Position numbers and translations under genes: made by a program. Under the pieces are notes generated by a model. The model was given only the letters and a program-made list of their open reading frames with translations, was not told the origin of the DNA and did not search any database. A stretch of 64,000 nt of DNA from Reinekea marinisedimentorum (lineage in GTDB: Bacteria; Pseudomonadota; Gammaproteobacteria; Pseudomonadales; Natronospirillaceae): contig NZ_SLZR01000004.1 in assembly GCF_004341165.1 (NCBI RefSeq), positions 62,001-126,000 on the forward strand, given 5' to 3'. Numbering within the stretch: the first letter of the stretch is position 1; each line of letters opens with the position of its first letter. Shown piece after piece: positions 18,566 through 28,878 of this stretch.

Positions 18566-19318
18566 TTAATACTGAAAATCCTTTATAAACGAAGCCCGCT
18601 TCCACTTACCCCAGTGAGCACCTTCAATTTCATGCATATCCGGCCGACCATGAAACATTACCACACGTGCATTTTCAGGAAGCTTCGCTTGACCCCATCG
18701 GGCGGTGGTTATGCCCTTTTTCGCTAAACCATCACCAAATGGCGCTATGCCTTTGGAGTAACAATCATATTTATAAGAAACAATTTTATCGCCATCAAAA
18801 AACTTAGGCTGCCCTTTCGGGTAATAGCGATCTATCCAGCATTGATCACTTTCTTTACCTATCTCCTTCCGAATCTGATCGTGATCCCCGGCTACGATGC
18901 TGTTCCATATCTCAGGACGGTGATTAATCTTCACGCGATAAACCGATGTTTGAACCAAGCCCAGCCTGCTTTTGTGCTTGTCTCTTGCAAAAACTAAAGG
19001 CTCTTCCGGTAAATCTTCTATGAGAAAATCCAAGCTTCCGGTTATTAGAATATCCAAATCCAGAACAATTGCGGTATCGCCATTAGGCAACCCCAGAAAC
19101 CCCTCACTAAATGTTCTCAACTTATTCCAGTTACCCTTGAATGGCTTGCCATAGGGTAATTCATGAACCGTGATCTCCGGCCTAAGCTCAATATCCTCTG
19201 CAGTAACGCAATGAAACTCAAAAGGGTAAGAGAACTGCGCCTTAACCGAGCGATACAGCCTTTCTACGTTTTCTGGTGAATACAACTCACCCCAGTGATA
19301 ACAGACAAAATGATTCAT
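18566..19318 (-). CDS. Putative glycosyltransferase (GT-A like)
   Basis: The protein has 250 residues. A VLDLDILITGSLD segment near residue 87 gives the DxD-type metal site of GT-A glycosyltransferases. The string NWNKLRTFSEGFLGLPNGDT before it and VMFHGRPDMHEIEGAHW near the end are reminiscent of small glycosyltransferases in surface-glycan loci. It lies 27 nt from the stop-side of the next upstream gene. Donor and acceptor are unknown. Context with the sulfotransferase-like gene and ugd points to polysaccharide assembly. Confidence 0.5.
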   Translation of the reverse strand: MNHFVCYHWGELYSPENVERLYRSVKAQFSYPFEFHCVTAEDIELRPEITVHELPYGKPFKGNWNKLRTFSEGFLGLPNGDTAIVLDLDILITGSLDFLIEDLPEEPLVFARDKHKSRLGLVQTSVYRVKINHRPEIWNSIVAGDHDQIRKEIGKESDQCWIDRYYPKGQPKFFDGDKIVSYKYDCYSKGIAPFGDGLAKKGITTARWGQAKLPENARVVMFHGRPDMHEIEGAHWGKWKRASFIKDFQY

Positions 19319-19345
19319 ACTTAAACTGAAAACCTTTATGAATAG

Positions 19346-20194
19346 TTAAAAACCTGTAATACCCAAACGACTTAACTCGGGAAACCGATCACATAGGGCC
19401 AGCCACTGAGTTCTGTTACGATCTTCACGAATATTTTCATACCTTAGTGAAACTTCTTGAGTACCCGGAAGGCTTTTCATATACCCCCCCTTACTCTGAA
19501 CGACTTGTATACCGGTTCCATTAAGGAAGCCCATAGCTTTAAACCACAAGTCGTCTGCCTTCGGGCATAATTTCATATACAACTCAGTGTCAACAACTTG
19601 CTTGTTTAAGCAACCTGCTGGATACAACACTCCCGCATAACCCAAAGGTATAGAGTGCTGCAAATCGGTATCCTGTTCGATTTTGCTTCGCCACCGCTTA
19701 TAATTCACAACTTTCCCGGAATCGTCCTTAGTTACAATACGAATACGGTATGCGGCGATCACGTCAGGGCTTTTTAAATAGGCTTGCCACAAATCATTTA
19801 ACCAGAAGGATGAATACATTTCATCGTCATCACAAGTAACAATTATTTGATCGGGAAAACGAAGGAGCGAGGGAACTAGCTTACAGTGAGAACTATCCAT
19901 TTCAGTAAAAGCAATTTCGAACCTTGGCCCCTCTAACGCTAAAAGAGATTGCGGCAAAGCTTCCTTTAGAGACTCATGCAGCCAAAGAAAGATTTTTTTC
20001 GGTGGCTTTGCTTGAGACAACAAACTCAGCACCGTATAACTTACCCGATTTAACCGAGAGGGTATTGTCGTCAAACTTACGATAACATCTAATTCTTCAG
20101 CATTAACAGAATGCAGCCCCTGAATAGGCAGTTTTTTCAGTCTGATCATCTCTGCATACGCAGATATGTTTCTTTTAATTTTTCTGAAAGACAT
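19346..20194 (-). CDS. Putative glycosyltransferase, family-2-like
   Basis: The protein has 282 residues from ATG 20194, preceded by GCGAGA; a TTG at 20218 would add eight. The central part reads ELDVIVSLTTIPSRLNRVSYTVLSLLSQ, then QIIVTCDDDEMYSSFWLNDLW, a layout like the GT2 nucleotide site with a DDD motif near residue 117. Later segments include GYAGVLYPAGCL and KADDLWFKAMGF, where an Asp-Asp pair could be the catalytic base region. Similar proteins occur in capsule and LPS clusters, but I cannot assign a sugar. It is AT-richer than the neighbouring cys genes. Confidence 0.5.
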   Translation of the reverse strand: MSFRKIKRNISAYAEMIRLKKLPIQGLHSVNAEELDVIVSLTTIPSRLNRVSYTVLSLLSQAKPPKKIFLWLHESLKEALPQSLLALEGPRFEIAFTEMDSSHCKLVPSLLRFPDQIIVTCDDDEMYSSFWLNDLWQAYLKSPDVIAAYRIRIVTKDDSGKVVNYKRWRSKIEQDTDLQHSIPLGYAGVLYPAGCLNKQVVDTELYMKLCPKADDLWFKAMGFLNGTGIQVVQSKGGYMKSLPGTQEVSLRYENIREDRNRTQWLALCDRFPELSRLGITGF

Positions 20195-20344
20195 ACAAAT
20201 CTCGCATACATGAATCAAAATGCACTTAGCTTAGATATTGCATTATCTAGCAAAGAAGAATACTTTTACAGCAGAGCCATAAATTAAACAGCTGAGAAAC
20301 TAATTTTTTATATCAACAACACACCCAATCACGGGAAAGCAAGA

Positions 20345-21088
20345 TCACATAGCAAAGCTCTGAGTTTTAATTTCTATTGCACTATTCGCACTAGTTCCAG
20401 ACTCCAAACCTACCAAATCATCAATTAAAATAACCTTCTTGCGTGTTTTTGGAGACATCCTAACCTCACTAAAAACCAAGTTTTCACGTAAAAAAGGAAT
20501 ATCAGCACCCAGCTCATTAAGGCAACTTATCAATCGATTAGAGTTTTGACTAATTTGCTCATAATTAACAACCACAACCTCATTGCTGGAACGCGCCAAA
20601 CCTTCCCAAAACTCATAATAATGCCTGTAATCATTAAGAAGCATCTGATAATTAAGCAAGGCTTGATTTTTATTCGCAAACCAGTTTTTTCTCAGCCCAT
20701 AGTTCATCAAAGAACATACGGCGTGATTGACATCTTTTTTGATCACAATATGCTTTGTGTTTTTAGGAAACTTAGCCAAAGAATTCAGCTCTGATAAGCT
20801 TGATGAACAAACAGAGTTGCCAAATTCTACTTTCACATAGGGTGGCATAGCTTCTTTATTCTGGTACCACCGAAAATGCTTGTGTGATGGGTGATTTCTT
20901 GCCGGGTCAAATCTATTAATAACATTTACATTTAATGAATCTAGACAGGCGAGAAGATAATTCGTACCACTCCGCTGGATACCATGATGAGCCAAAACAA
21001 ACTCACCTCGTCGTGCCTTCCCACTTAGCGAGTACAAGTGCTTATATCGAACTTGAGCCTTAGACAATTTTTTATAGAACTTTATCAA
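20345..21088 (-). CDS. Sulfotransferase-like protein
   Basis: The protein has 247 residues. HHGIQRSGTNYLLACLDSL near residue 35 matches the PAPS 5'-phosphosulfate loop (PxxSGTxxL) of sulfotransferases. HIVIKKDVNHAVCSLMNYG near residue 125 matches the 3'-phosphate site (R/K-D-P-x5-S). VVVVNYEQISQN fits the usual 'V-x-YEDL' strand. I place the start at TTG 21088 because GGAGG lies 7 nt upstream; a TTG at 21118 has no ribosome site. The neighbouring cysC/N/D and cysQ genes would supply PAPS and remove PAP. The acceptor is unknown, presumably a glycan. Confidence 0.6.
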   Translation of the reverse strand: MIKFYKKLSKAQVRYKHLYSLSGKARRGEFVLAHHGIQRSGTNYLLACLDSLNVNVINRFDPARNHPSHKHFRWYQNKEAMPPYVKVEFGNSVCSSSLSELNSLAKFPKNTKHIVIKKDVNHAVCSLMNYGLRKNWFANKNQALLNYQMLLNDYRHYYEFWEGLARSSNEVVVVNYEQISQNSNRLISCLNELGADIPFLRENLVFSEVRMSPKTRKKVILIDDLVGLESGTSANSAIEIKTQSFAM

Positions 21089-21218
21089 CAGGGCGCCTCC
21101 AATCTTAATCTTGACCAAACTCTAAACCACAAGACGAAGAGCCAAAACCTCGATCAAAATCATTCCATTAGATACGCCCCAGAACTACACAAACCTTACC
21201 TATTGTTAACATAAAGAA

Positions 21219-22013
21219 TTAAGAAATCGTAATATCCGGGATCTCTGAATCTTCTTTAGCCAACGCCTGCATCACGTTTTCTGCAAGGGACTTATAACAA
21301 CCGCCAATATCATCATGTGCTAACAGGCTTTCCGGCTCACCGGCATCCATAGATGTACGCACCTGCAAGCTAAGCGGTAGCTGACCAAGCAGTTTTACGC
21401 CGTACTCTTCAGCTAACCGCACACCACCCGAGTCACCGAAAATATGCTCTTTGTGGCCGCAGTTAGAGCAGATATGCACGGACATATTCTCTACAACACC
21501 CAGCACAGGTATATTCACCTTCTGGAACATTTCAATGCCCTTCTGAGCATCTAACAAAGCGATATCCTGCGGAGTCGTTACAACAACAGCGCCGTCTACA
21601 CTCACATTCTGAGCCAATGTCAGCTGAATATCACCGGTACCCGGTGGCATATCGACCACCAGATAATCTAAATCTTGCCAAACGGTCTGGGTTAGCAATT
21701 GTTGCAGAGCCCCTGCCGCCATTGGACCACGCCAAACCATCGGCGTTTTATCGGTGACCAGATAAGCGATACTCATGGTTTGCAGGCCATGTGCAACGAT
21801 GGGTGCCATGCTATTGCCACCGACGACTTCCGGCTTTGTGCCATCAGCCACGCCCAGCATCATCGCGATGCTCGGGCCATAGATATCGGCATCCAACAAA
21901 CCAACCGTATGTCCCTGCTCTTTCAATGCTAACGCCAGGTTAACTGCAGTTGTCGATTTACCAACGCCACCCTTTCCGGAAGCAACGGCAATAATTTTTT
22001 TAACATTTTCCAT
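21219..22013 (-). CDS. apbC: Iron-sulfur carrier ATPase ApbC/Mrp (short form)
   Basis: This is a P-loop scaffold that carries Fe-S clusters to target proteins. The 264-residue protein has the deviant Walker A GKGGVGKSTTAVNLA (residues 13-27), LLDADIYGPSIAMMLG, DYLVVDMPPGTGDIQL, and the cluster-binding CSNCG near residue 186. It starts directly at the ATPase domain. The N-terminal MIP18/DUF59-like domain of E. coli Mrp (369 residues) is absent. It is divergent from metG, which it commonly neighbours, but a GDP-mannose gene is inserted between the two. Confidence 0.92.
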   Translation of the reverse strand: MENVKKIIAVASGKGGVGKSTTAVNLALALKEQGHTVGLLDADIYGPSIAMMLGVADGTKPEVVGGNSMAPIVAHGLQTMSIAYLVTDKTPMVWRGPMAAGALQQLLTQTVWQDLDYLVVDMPPGTGDIQLTLAQNVSVDGAVVVTTPQDIALLDAQKGIEMFQKVNIPVLGVVENMSVHICSNCGHKEHIFGDSGGVRLAEEYGVKLLGQLPLSLQVRTSMDAGEPESLLAHDDIGGCYKSLAENVMQALAKEDSEIPDITIS

Positions 22014-22069
22014 AGTTCACCTTAACTTGATAAATCGACAACCCATTCTTAACTAACCTTCACCGGCTA

Positions 22070-23473
22070 TCAGCTGCGACCGTATCGGTCGGTTAGGCGA
22101 ATAATATCGTCTTCACCCAAATACGCTCCGGTTTGAACTTCAATCAGCTCCAGAGGGATTTTGCCCGGATTTTCCAGTGCGTGAACCTCACCCAGCGGAA
22201 TATAGATCGACTGATTTTCAGTCACCATTTGAACGGTATCGCCTACGGTTACATTGGCGGTGCCTTTTACGACAATCCAGTGCTCGGCACGGTGGTGGTG
22301 CTTCTGTACAGACAGCTTTTCACCCGGTTTCACCATAATATTCTTAACATGGTATCGGGTACCTTCGTTAATGGTTTCGTATGAGCCCCACGGGCGATAC
22401 ACCTTAGTATGAACCTCGTGCTCTGTGCGGCCCGCTGCCTTCAATTGATTCACCACGTGTTTGATATCCTGTGCGCGGCTGCGAGGCATTACGGCGACAG
22501 CATCTTTCGTTGAAACAATCGCCAGGTCTTCAACACCCACCGCCGCAATCAACTGGTTTTCACTGCGGATAAAGTTGCCTTTCGCTTCATGAATCAGCAC
22601 ATCCCCGAACAACACATTGCCTGATTCATCTTTTTCATTCAGGTCGTAGAGTGCGGCCCAGGCACCGATATCATTCCAGTCACCATCATATGGCACCACT
22701 ACGGCACGGGTGGTTTTTTCCATAATGGCGTAGTCGATGGAATCGGATGGAGATGCCTCGAACGCTTCAGAATCGATACGGATAAAGTCGAGATCCACCT
22801 TATGGCCGTCGAACGCCTTTTTCACGGAGGTATAGATTTCCGGCTGGAATGCATTCAGCTCATCCAGGTAGGCCTGAGCAGAAAACACAAACATACCGGA
22901 GTTCCAGTAATAGCTGCCCGCGGCTACATATTGCTCTGCGGTTTCAGCATCCGGCTTTTCTTTAAAAGCTTTAACGGGGCTAACAACGCCCTTCTCTTCT
23001 GCCTGAATATAGCCATAACCCGTCTCAGCATAGGTTGGCTTCACACCAAAGGTGACCAACTTACCATTTTTGGCTTGCTCGACGGCTAAATCTAAGGCTG
23101 CAGCGAATTTATCGTGATCGCGAATGACATGATCTGCCGGCAACACGACCAAAATAGCATTGGCATCGCGCTCCAGCGCCTGAAATGCCGCCAGAGCGAT
23201 GGCTGGCGCTGTGTTACGGCCCGCAGGCTCCAGTACAATATCAGCTTTAATGCCAGACTCAGTCATCTGCTGAGCAATCAAAAAACGGTGTTCATCGTTA
23301 CAAACAACAATAGGATTGGACGACATACCTGTCGATACCGAACGCTCGGCGGTTTGCTGAATCAGGCTTTTTTCAGCATCAAACAGATTAATACATTGCT
23401 TTGGGTACAGTTCACGCGATAACGGCCACAAACGACTACCCACACCACCGGCTAACAAAACTGGAATGATCAC
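22070..23473 (-). CDS. Mannose-1-phosphate guanylyltransferase / mannose-6-phosphate isomerase
   Basis: This bifunctional enzyme supplies GDP-mannose for polysaccharides (AlgA/CpsB/ManC type). The 467-residue protein starts from GTG 23473 with AAAGGGA upstream; the longest frame uses a TTG at 23509. The N-terminal nucleotidyltransferase has LLAGGVGSRLWPLSRELYPKQ and FVEKP-like FKEKPDAETA. The C-terminal cupin isomerase has RPWGSYETINEG and KPGEKLSVQKHHHRAEHW. It stands alone between apbC and metG, close to the sulfotransferase/glycosyltransferase group, so GDP-mannose may feed the same glycan. Confidence 0.93.
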   Translation of the reverse strand: MIIPVLLAGGVGSRLWPLSRELYPKQCINLFDAEKSLIQQTAERSVSTGMSSNPIVVCNDEHRFLIAQQMTESGIKADIVLEPAGRNTAPAIALAAFQALERDANAILVVLPADHVIRDHDKFAAALDLAVEQAKNGKLVTFGVKPTYAETGYGYIQAEEKGVVSPVKAFKEKPDAETAEQYVAAGSYYWNSGMFVFSAQAYLDELNAFQPEIYTSVKKAFDGHKVDLDFIRIDSEAFEASPSDSIDYAIMEKTTRAVVVPYDGDWNDIGAWAALYDLNEKDESGNVLFGDVLIHEAKGNFIRSENQLIAAVGVEDLAIVSTKDAVAVMPRSRAQDIKHVVNQLKAAGRTEHEVHTKVYRPWGSYETINEGTRYHVKNIMVKPGEKLSVQKHHHRAEHWIVVKGTANVTVGDTVQMVTENQSIYIPLGEVHALENPGKIPLELIEVQTGAYLGEDDIIRLTDRYGRS

Positions 23474-23653
23474 AGTTAATTCCCTTTCAGTAAGTAAAAT
23501 TCTGGGCAATTGTTACCGCTATTTGCGCTGAACGCAACTCGTCAGCAGGGATGACGGCATAAGATGCTTAAGTTAGAATGGCCTGCTTGTTTTCGGGCTG
23601 CCAGGCTCGTTTAACTTTTGTACACCACCCATTCACAAGGAATAATTTCTCGC

Positions 23654-25708
23654 ATGACAGCTCAACGCAAGATACTCGTCACCAGCGCCCTCCCATATGC
23701 CAACGGTCAACTGCACCTCGGGCATATGATGGAACAGATCCAAACCGATATTTGGGTTCGCTTCCAGAAAAGCATGGGCCATCAGTGTATGTATGTTTGC
23801 GCCGACGACACCCACGGCACCGCTGTTATGCTGCGCGCAGAAAAAGAAGGCTTCACCGCTGAAGAGTGGATTGGCAAAATGAATGCCGACCACAAAGCCG
23901 CGTCTGAAGGCTTTCTGATTGCTCACGATAACTACTACAGCACGCATTCTGATGAAAACCGCGAGCTTTCCGAGCTAATTTACAACCGGCTGAAGGCCAA
24001 TGGCCACATTAAGGTTAAAACGATTCGTCAGCTGTACGACCCGGAAAAAGAGATCTTTCTGGCCGACCGCTTTGTTAAAGGCACCTGCCCTAAGTGTAAG
24101 GCAGAAGATCAGTACGGTGACGCTTGCGAAGTCTGTTCGGCAACTTACGAAGCTAACGAGCTGATCAACCCTAAATCGGCCTACACCGGAGCAACACCCG
24201 TTGAGAAAGAGTCTGAACACTACTTCTTTGATTTACCCCAGTTCCAGACCATGCTGCAGGAGTGGACCCGATCCGGCACCCTGCAAACCAGCGTTGCCAA
24301 CAAACTGGCAGAATGGCTCGATTCCGGCCTGCAAGCCTGGGATATCTCGCGCGATGCCCCTTACTTCGGCTTTGAAATCCCCGGTGCGCCAGGTAAATAC
24401 TTTTACGTTTGGCTGGATGCCCCCATCGGCTATATGGCCAGCTTCCAAAACCTGTGTGCCCGCACTGAAGGCCTGGAATTCGATGACTACTGGGCAAAAG
24501 ATGCCGATGCCGAGCTGTACCACTTTATTGGTAAAGACATCATCAACTTCCATGCCCTGTTCTGGCCGGCCATGCTGACCAGTGCCGAGTTCAAAACACC
24601 GGACGGTGTCTTTGCCCACGGCTACATCACCGTGAATGGCGAAAAAATGTCGAAGTCGCGTGGCACCTTCATTATGGCCAGCACTTACCTGAAGCACTTA
24701 AGCCCGGAATCACTGCGCTATTACTACGCTGCCAAACTGGGCCCGGGTGTGGAAGATATCGACCTGAACCTGGAAGACTTCGTACAGCGTGTGAACACTG
24801 ATCTGGTCAATAAATTCGTTAATATAGCCAGCCGCTGCGCCGGCTTTGTTAAGAAGGCTGGCGGTCAGCTTTCCGACAACATTGCTGAACCAGAGCTTCT
24901 GAATCAGGTTTTGGCTGCGAAAGACACAATCACCGGCTTTTATGAGCAGCGCGAATACAGCAAAGCCGTGCGTGAAATCATGGCGTTGGTCGATAAAGCC
25001 AACGAGTACATTCAGGCTAAAGCCCCGTGGTCGCTGGCAAAAGAGGAAGGCAAAGAACAGGAAGTACTGGATATCTGTTCAATGGGCATCCATCTGTTCC
25101 GGGCCCTGACCATTTACCTTGGCCCTATTCTTCCAGCGCTGAGCGATAAAGCCCGCGCATTCCTCAATGTTGAAAGCCTGAACTTCACCGATGTCGACAA
25201 CACCCTGACCGGGCACAGCATCAACAAGTTTAAACCGTTGATGACCCGCATCGAAATGAAGCAAATAGAAGCTCTACTGGAAGAAAGCAAAGAAGACGCA
25301 GCTCGCGAAAGCGGCAAAAAAGCGCCAGAGAAGACCGTTTCGAAAGAAAACAAAAAGTCTGCTCAGGCCAACCAAAGTGCCGAGCACATTGAGTTCAATG
25401 ATTTCACCAAGGTCGATCTGCGTATCGCGAAAGTGATTTCAGCCGACCACGTTGAAGGTGCCGATAAACTGCTGCAACTGCAATTGGATGTGGGCAATGG
25501 CGAAACCCGTCAGGTGTTCTCTGGTATTAAAAGCCACTACCAACCGGAAGATTTGATGGGTAAAAACCTGGTTCTGGTTTATAACCTGGCACCGCGCAAG
25601 ATGCGCTTTGGCATGTCGGAAGGCATGGTGCTGGCCGCCGGTGAAGGCAAAGACCTTTGGATTATGGAAGGCAATGGCGACATTCCGCCGGGAACTAAAA
25701 TCAGCTAA
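23654..25708 (+). CDS. metG: Methionyl-tRNA synthetase MetG
   Basis: This enzyme charges tRNA-Met. The 684-residue protein is close to E. coli MetG. The HIGH-like motif is [14 protein letters not shown] near residue 15. The zinc knuckle is [22 protein letters not shown] is in [12 protein letters not shown] near residue 333, and the C-terminal EMAP-II/Trbp-like tRNA-binding domain begins at [16 protein letters not shown] near 580. I use ATG 23654, preceded by AAGGA 12 nt upstream; the longer frame begins with a TTG. A rho-independent terminator follows. Confidence 0.97.
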   Translation: MTAQRKILVTSALPYANGQLHLGHMMEQIQTDIWVRFQKSMGHQCMYVCADDTHGTAVMLRAEKEGFTAEEWIGKMNADHKAASEGFLIAHDNYYSTHSDENRELSELIYNRLKANGHIKVKTIRQLYDPEKEIFLADRFVKGTCPKCKAEDQYGDACEVCSATYEANELINPKSAYTGATPVEKESEHYFFDLPQFQTMLQEWTRSGTLQTSVANKLAEWLDSGLQAWDISRDAPYFGFEIPGAPGKYFYVWLDAPIGYMASFQNLCARTEGLEFDDYWAKDADAELYHFIGKDIINFHALFWPAMLTSAEFKTPDGVFAHGYITVNGEKMSKSRGTFIMASTYLKHLSPESLRYYYAAKLGPGVEDIDLNLEDFVQRVNTDLVNKFVNIASRCAGFVKKAGGQLSDNIAEPELLNQVLAAKDTITGFYEQREYSKAVREIMALVDKANEYIQAKAPWSLAKEEGKEQEVLDICSMGIHLFRALTIYLGPILPALSDKARAFLNVESLNFTDVDNTLTGHSINKFKPLMTRIEMKQIEALLEESKEDAARESGKKAPEKTVSKENKKSAQANQSAEHIEFNDFTKVDLRIAKVISADHVEGADKLLQLQLDVGNGETRQVFSGIKSHYQPEDLMGKNLVLVYNLAPRKMRFGMSEGMVLAAGEGKDLWIMEGNGDIPPGTKIS

Positions 25709-25733
25709 ACCACTCTATCTGATATGAAAACTG

Positions 25734-25759
25734 AGCGGTTCCTAAGGAGCCGCTTTTTT
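25734..25759 (+). terminator. Rho-independent terminator of metG
   Basis: The stem AGCGGTTCC/GGAGCCGCT (one G-U pair) with loop TAA is followed by six Ts, 26 nt after the metG stop. Confidence 0.85.
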
Positions 25760-25912
25760 CATTGCGGTCTATAAAAGTAGATTTTTGGTCAGTTCGAGTT
25801 AAAAATTACATCGACATTCCAAATAGTTATAAAAATACCCAGCAAACCTTCTTGTGAGGCATATCCAAACTCCCGATAATAGCGTCACAATTTTGGAGTA
25901 CTGTTTCTTTCG

Positions 25913-26494
25913 ATGAGTGAATACATTCTTCTATTAATAGGCACGGTGTTAGTTAACAACTTTGTGCTGGTTCAGTTTTTAGGGCTATGCCCCTTTATGG
26001 GCGTTTCCAATAAGCTTGAAACGGCGATTGGTATGTCTGCTGCAACCACCTTTGTGTTAACGCTGTCTTCTGTTGCCAGTTATGTGGTTTATACATTCCT
26101 GCTCCTGCCGTTAGGACTAACCTATTTAAAAACCATCAGCTTTATTCTGGTGATCGCCTTTATGGTGCAGTTCACCGAAATGATGGTACGCAAAACCAGC
26201 CCGCTGCTTTATCGCGTACTGGGTATTTTCCTGCCGCTCATTACCACCAACTGTGCTGTATTGGGCGTTGCACTACTCAACATCAGCCGCCAGAACACGC
26301 TGATGGAAAGCTTCCTGTATGGTTTTGGCGCTGCTGCCGGCTTCTCGCTGGTGCTGATTCTGTTTGCCGCCATGCGTGAACGCATCAATCTTGCCGACGT
26401 TCCCAAACCGTTTCAGGGTGCGGCTATCGGCTTGATCTCTGCCGGCATTATGTCGCTGGCCTTCATGGGCTTTTCCGGTCTGGTTGCGGGGTAA
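25913..26494 (+). CDS. rnfA: Electron transport complex subunit RnfA/RsxA
   Basis: This is a membrane subunit of the Rnf complex, which couples NADH:ferredoxin (or in some bacteria SoxR reduction) electron flow to an ion gradient. The 193-residue protein has six hydrophobic segments and starts [30 protein letters not shown], nearly the family signature including the conserved Cys. [12 protein letters not shown] carries the second conserved Cys thought to bind the intramembrane Fe-S centre. It is the first gene of rnfABCDGE. Confidence 0.96.
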   Translation: MSEYILLLIGTVLVNNFVLVQFLGLCPFMGVSNKLETAIGMSAATTFVLTLSSVASYVVYTFLLLPLGLTYLKTISFILVIAFMVQFTEMMVRKTSPLLYRVLGIFLPLITTNCAVLGVALLNISRQNTLMESFLYGFGAAAGFSLVLILFAAMRERINLADVPKPFQGAAIGLISAGIMSLAFMGFSGLVAG

Positions 26495-26497
26495 CAC

Positions 26498-27091
26498 ATG
26501 CTTCTGTCTGTTATTACGCTGCTGGTATTGGCAGCTATTTTTGGTGCTCTACTGGGCTTTGCCTCTATCCGCTTTAAGCCGGAAGGCAACCCCATTGTCG
26601 AAGAGATTGATAACCTGTTGCCGCAATCGCAATGCGGTCAATGTGGCCACCCCGGTTGCCGCCCTTATGCCGAAGCGGTCGCCAATGGTGAAGAAATTAA
26701 TAAATGTGCGCCGGGTGGTGAAGCCACCATGCTGGCCATTGCTGATCTGCTTGATGCAGAACCACAGCCACTCGATGCCGAACACGAAGCCGACCCGGTT
26801 AAACAGGTAGCGGTGATCAGAGAAGCCGAGTGCATCGGCTGTACTAAATGCATTCAGGCCTGCCCTGTTGATGCCATTCTGGGTGCCGCCAAGCAAATGC
26901 ATACCGTGATTGAATCTGAATGCACCGGCTGTGATCTCTGCGTAGAGCCTTGCCCGGTTGACTGTATTGATATGGTTCCGGTGCAGACAGACATTAAAAC
27001 CTGGCACAAAGATAAGCCGAACAGCTACCTGAACCTGATCGCCACCGACAAGAGTGGTTTGTTGATTCCGAACAGCGAGACAGTTGCATGA
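26498..27091 (+). CDS. rnfB: Electron transport complex subunit RnfB/RsxB
   Basis: This is the ferredoxin-like subunit of Rnf. The 197-residue protein has an N-terminal membrane anchor (residues 1-27), the CGQCGHPGC cluster motif of the Fe-S domain near residue 47, and two ferredoxin motifs, [14 protein letters not shown] and [14 protein letters not shown], for two [4Fe-4S] clusters. It begins 4 nt after rnfA and overlaps rnfC by 4 nt. Confidence 0.96.
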   Translation: MLLSVITLLVLAAIFGALLGFASIRFKPEGNPIVEEIDNLLPQSQCGQCGHPGCRPYAEAVANGEEINKCAPGGEATMLAIADLLDAEPQPLDAEHEADPVKQVAVIREAECIGCTKCIQACPVDAILGAAKQMHTVIESECTGCDLCVEPCPVDCIDMVPVQTDIKTWHKDKPNSYLNLIATDKSGLLIPNSETVA

Positions 27092-28878
27092 ACCAGCAGG
27101 CAAACCTGATTACAACCGGCAAAGTTTGGTCGATTCCCGGCGGCATTCACCCTGCCGAGAACAAATCGCAATCCAACGCTACGCCGATCGAAACCCTGCC
27201 GGTGCCTTCAGAGCTGTGGTTGCCACTGACCATGCATATTGGTGCAGAGGCGTTACCAATCGTTAAGGTTGGCGATACCGTCTGTAAAGGTGAACTGATT
27301 GCACAGGCGCAAACAGGCATTTCTGCCAGCGTTCATGCGCCCACTTCCGGCCGTATTACCGCCATTAAGCCACACCCCTTTGCGCACGAATCCGGCTTAG
27401 ATGCGATGGCTATCTGCATTGAAAGCGATGGTTTGGACGCCTGGCGCAAGCAAACTCCATGGAAAGACTGGCAACAGCATTCCGCCGAAGAAATTCTGGA
27501 ACGCATTCACAATGGTGGCATTACCGGGCTGGGGGGCGCAGGCTTCCCGACCGACATTAAATACCGCAACAAACACGCCGCCGTGCATACACTGCTGGTC
27601 AATGCAGCCGAGTGCGAACCCTATATTACGGCCGACGATGTACTGATCCGCTATTACGCCAAAGAGATCCTCATGGGCGCGCAAATCAGCCAAATGCTGT
27701 GCAGCGCGGAAACCATCATCATAGGCATAGAAGACAACAAGCCAGAGGCGGCCCAGGCCTTCCGCGAAGCGGCGAAAGAACTGAACTTACCCGTTACCTT
27801 AACGGTTGTGCCGACCAAGTACCCTTCCGGTGGCGAGAAACAACTGATTCAACTGACCACAGGTTTGGAAGTACCGGCTAAACGCTTACCAAGCGATGTG
27901 GGTGTACTGTGCCAAAACGTGGGCACCCTGCGCCAAATCTACCGCACTGTTGTTCACGATGAGCCGCTGATCAGCCGTATAACCACGGTAACCGGCAAGG
28001 CAGTCAATAAACCCGGTAACTATGAAGTACTGATCGGCACCAGCATTGAAACGCTGCTTAATCAGGCTGAAGCACACCTGAAGAAGGCCGAGCGCGTTAT
28101 TATGGGCGGCCCTATGATGGGCTTCGCCATCCCGGATATTGCGGCACCGATTGTTAAAGCAACCAACTGCATTCTGGCGCCAACAAAGAAAGAGCTGCCT
28201 GTTCCTATGTTCGACAACCCCTGCATCCGCTGTGGCATGTGCGAACAGGTGTGTCCGGTTAACCTGCTGCCGCAGCAAATGCTTTGGGCGTCGCGCAACC
28301 GCCAGCTGGATAACGCGGCATTGCACAGCCTGCCGGATTGCATTGAGTGTGGTGCCTGCTCGTTCGTTTGCCCAAGCAACATTCCTCTGGTGCAATATTT
28401 CCGTTATGCCAAGGGCGAAATTCGCCAGGAAGAACAGGATAACCGAAAAGCAGAGCAAGCCCGCATTCGTTTTGAAAACCGTCAGGCACGGCAGGAACGC
28501 GAAAAGATCGAGAAAGAAGAGCGCCGAAAAGCCCGCGCGGAAGCCGCAGCAAAAGCGCTGGCAGCCAAGAAAGAGGCTCAACCGGAAGGTGCGGCCCCGG
28601 CAACCGATGCTGAAGACCCAATAAAAGCAGCCCTGGCCCGCGCAGCCGCTAAAAAGCAGGAAAAACAAGCCAGTGCAGCCAGCAAGAGCATTGACGAACT
28701 GAAAGCGGATGTCGAAAAAGCCAAAACCAAGCAAGCCAAGGCGCTGGAGCGACTGGCCGAGGCTGAAAAGGAAGGCTCAGAAATGGTTAATGCCCTGCGC
28801 AAAGCGGCAGGCAAACTGGAAGAAAAAACAAAGAGCGCTGAGCTCGCGCTACAGCAGGCACAGGAACAATCAAACTAA
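27088..28878 (+). CDS. rnfC: Electron transport complex subunit RnfC/RsxC
   Basis: This is the NADH/FMN-binding peripheral subunit. The 596-residue protein has a Gly-rich [20 protein letters not shown] site near residue 150. A SLBB-like region follows, then two ferredoxin motifs, [14 protein letters not shown] near 378 and [14 protein letters not shown] near 417. After about residue 440 comes a long charged Ala/Lys/Glu-rich helical tail, the length-variable C-terminus known from gammaproteobacterial RnfC. It ends by sharing one base with the rnfD start. Confidence 0.95.
   Translation: MNQQANLITTGKVWSIPGGIHPAENKSQSNATPIETLPVPSELWLPLTMHIGAEALPIVKVGDTVCKGELIAQAQTGISASVHAPTSGRITAIKPHPFAHESGLDAMAICIESDGLDAWRKQTPWKDWQQHSAEEILERIHNGGITGLGGAGFPTDIKYRNKHAAVHTLLVNAAECEPYITADDVLIRYYAKEILMGAQISQMLCSAETIIIGIEDNKPEAAQAFREAAKELNLPVTLTVVPTKYPSGGEKQLIQLTTGLEVPAKRLPSDVGVLCQNVGTLRQIYRTVVHDEPLISRITTVTGKAVNKPGNYEVLIGTSIETLLNQAEAHLKKAERVIMGGPMMGFAIPDIAAPIVKATNCILAPTKKELPVPMFDNPCIRCGMCEQVCPVNLLPQQMLWASRNRQLDNAALHSLPDCIECGACSFVCPSNIPLVQYFRYAKGEIRQEEQDNRKAEQARIRFENRQARQEREKIEKEERRKARAEAAAKALAAKKEAQPEGAAPATDAEDPIKAALARAAAKKQEKQASAASKSIDELKADVEKAKTKQAKALERLAEAEKEGSEMVNALRKAAGKLEEKTKSAELALQQAQEQSN

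Noticed and set aside
27886-28734. Long antisense frame of 282 codons inside rnfC
   Set aside because: It is a shadow of the strongly supported rnfC frame, is rich in odd residues and has no family features.
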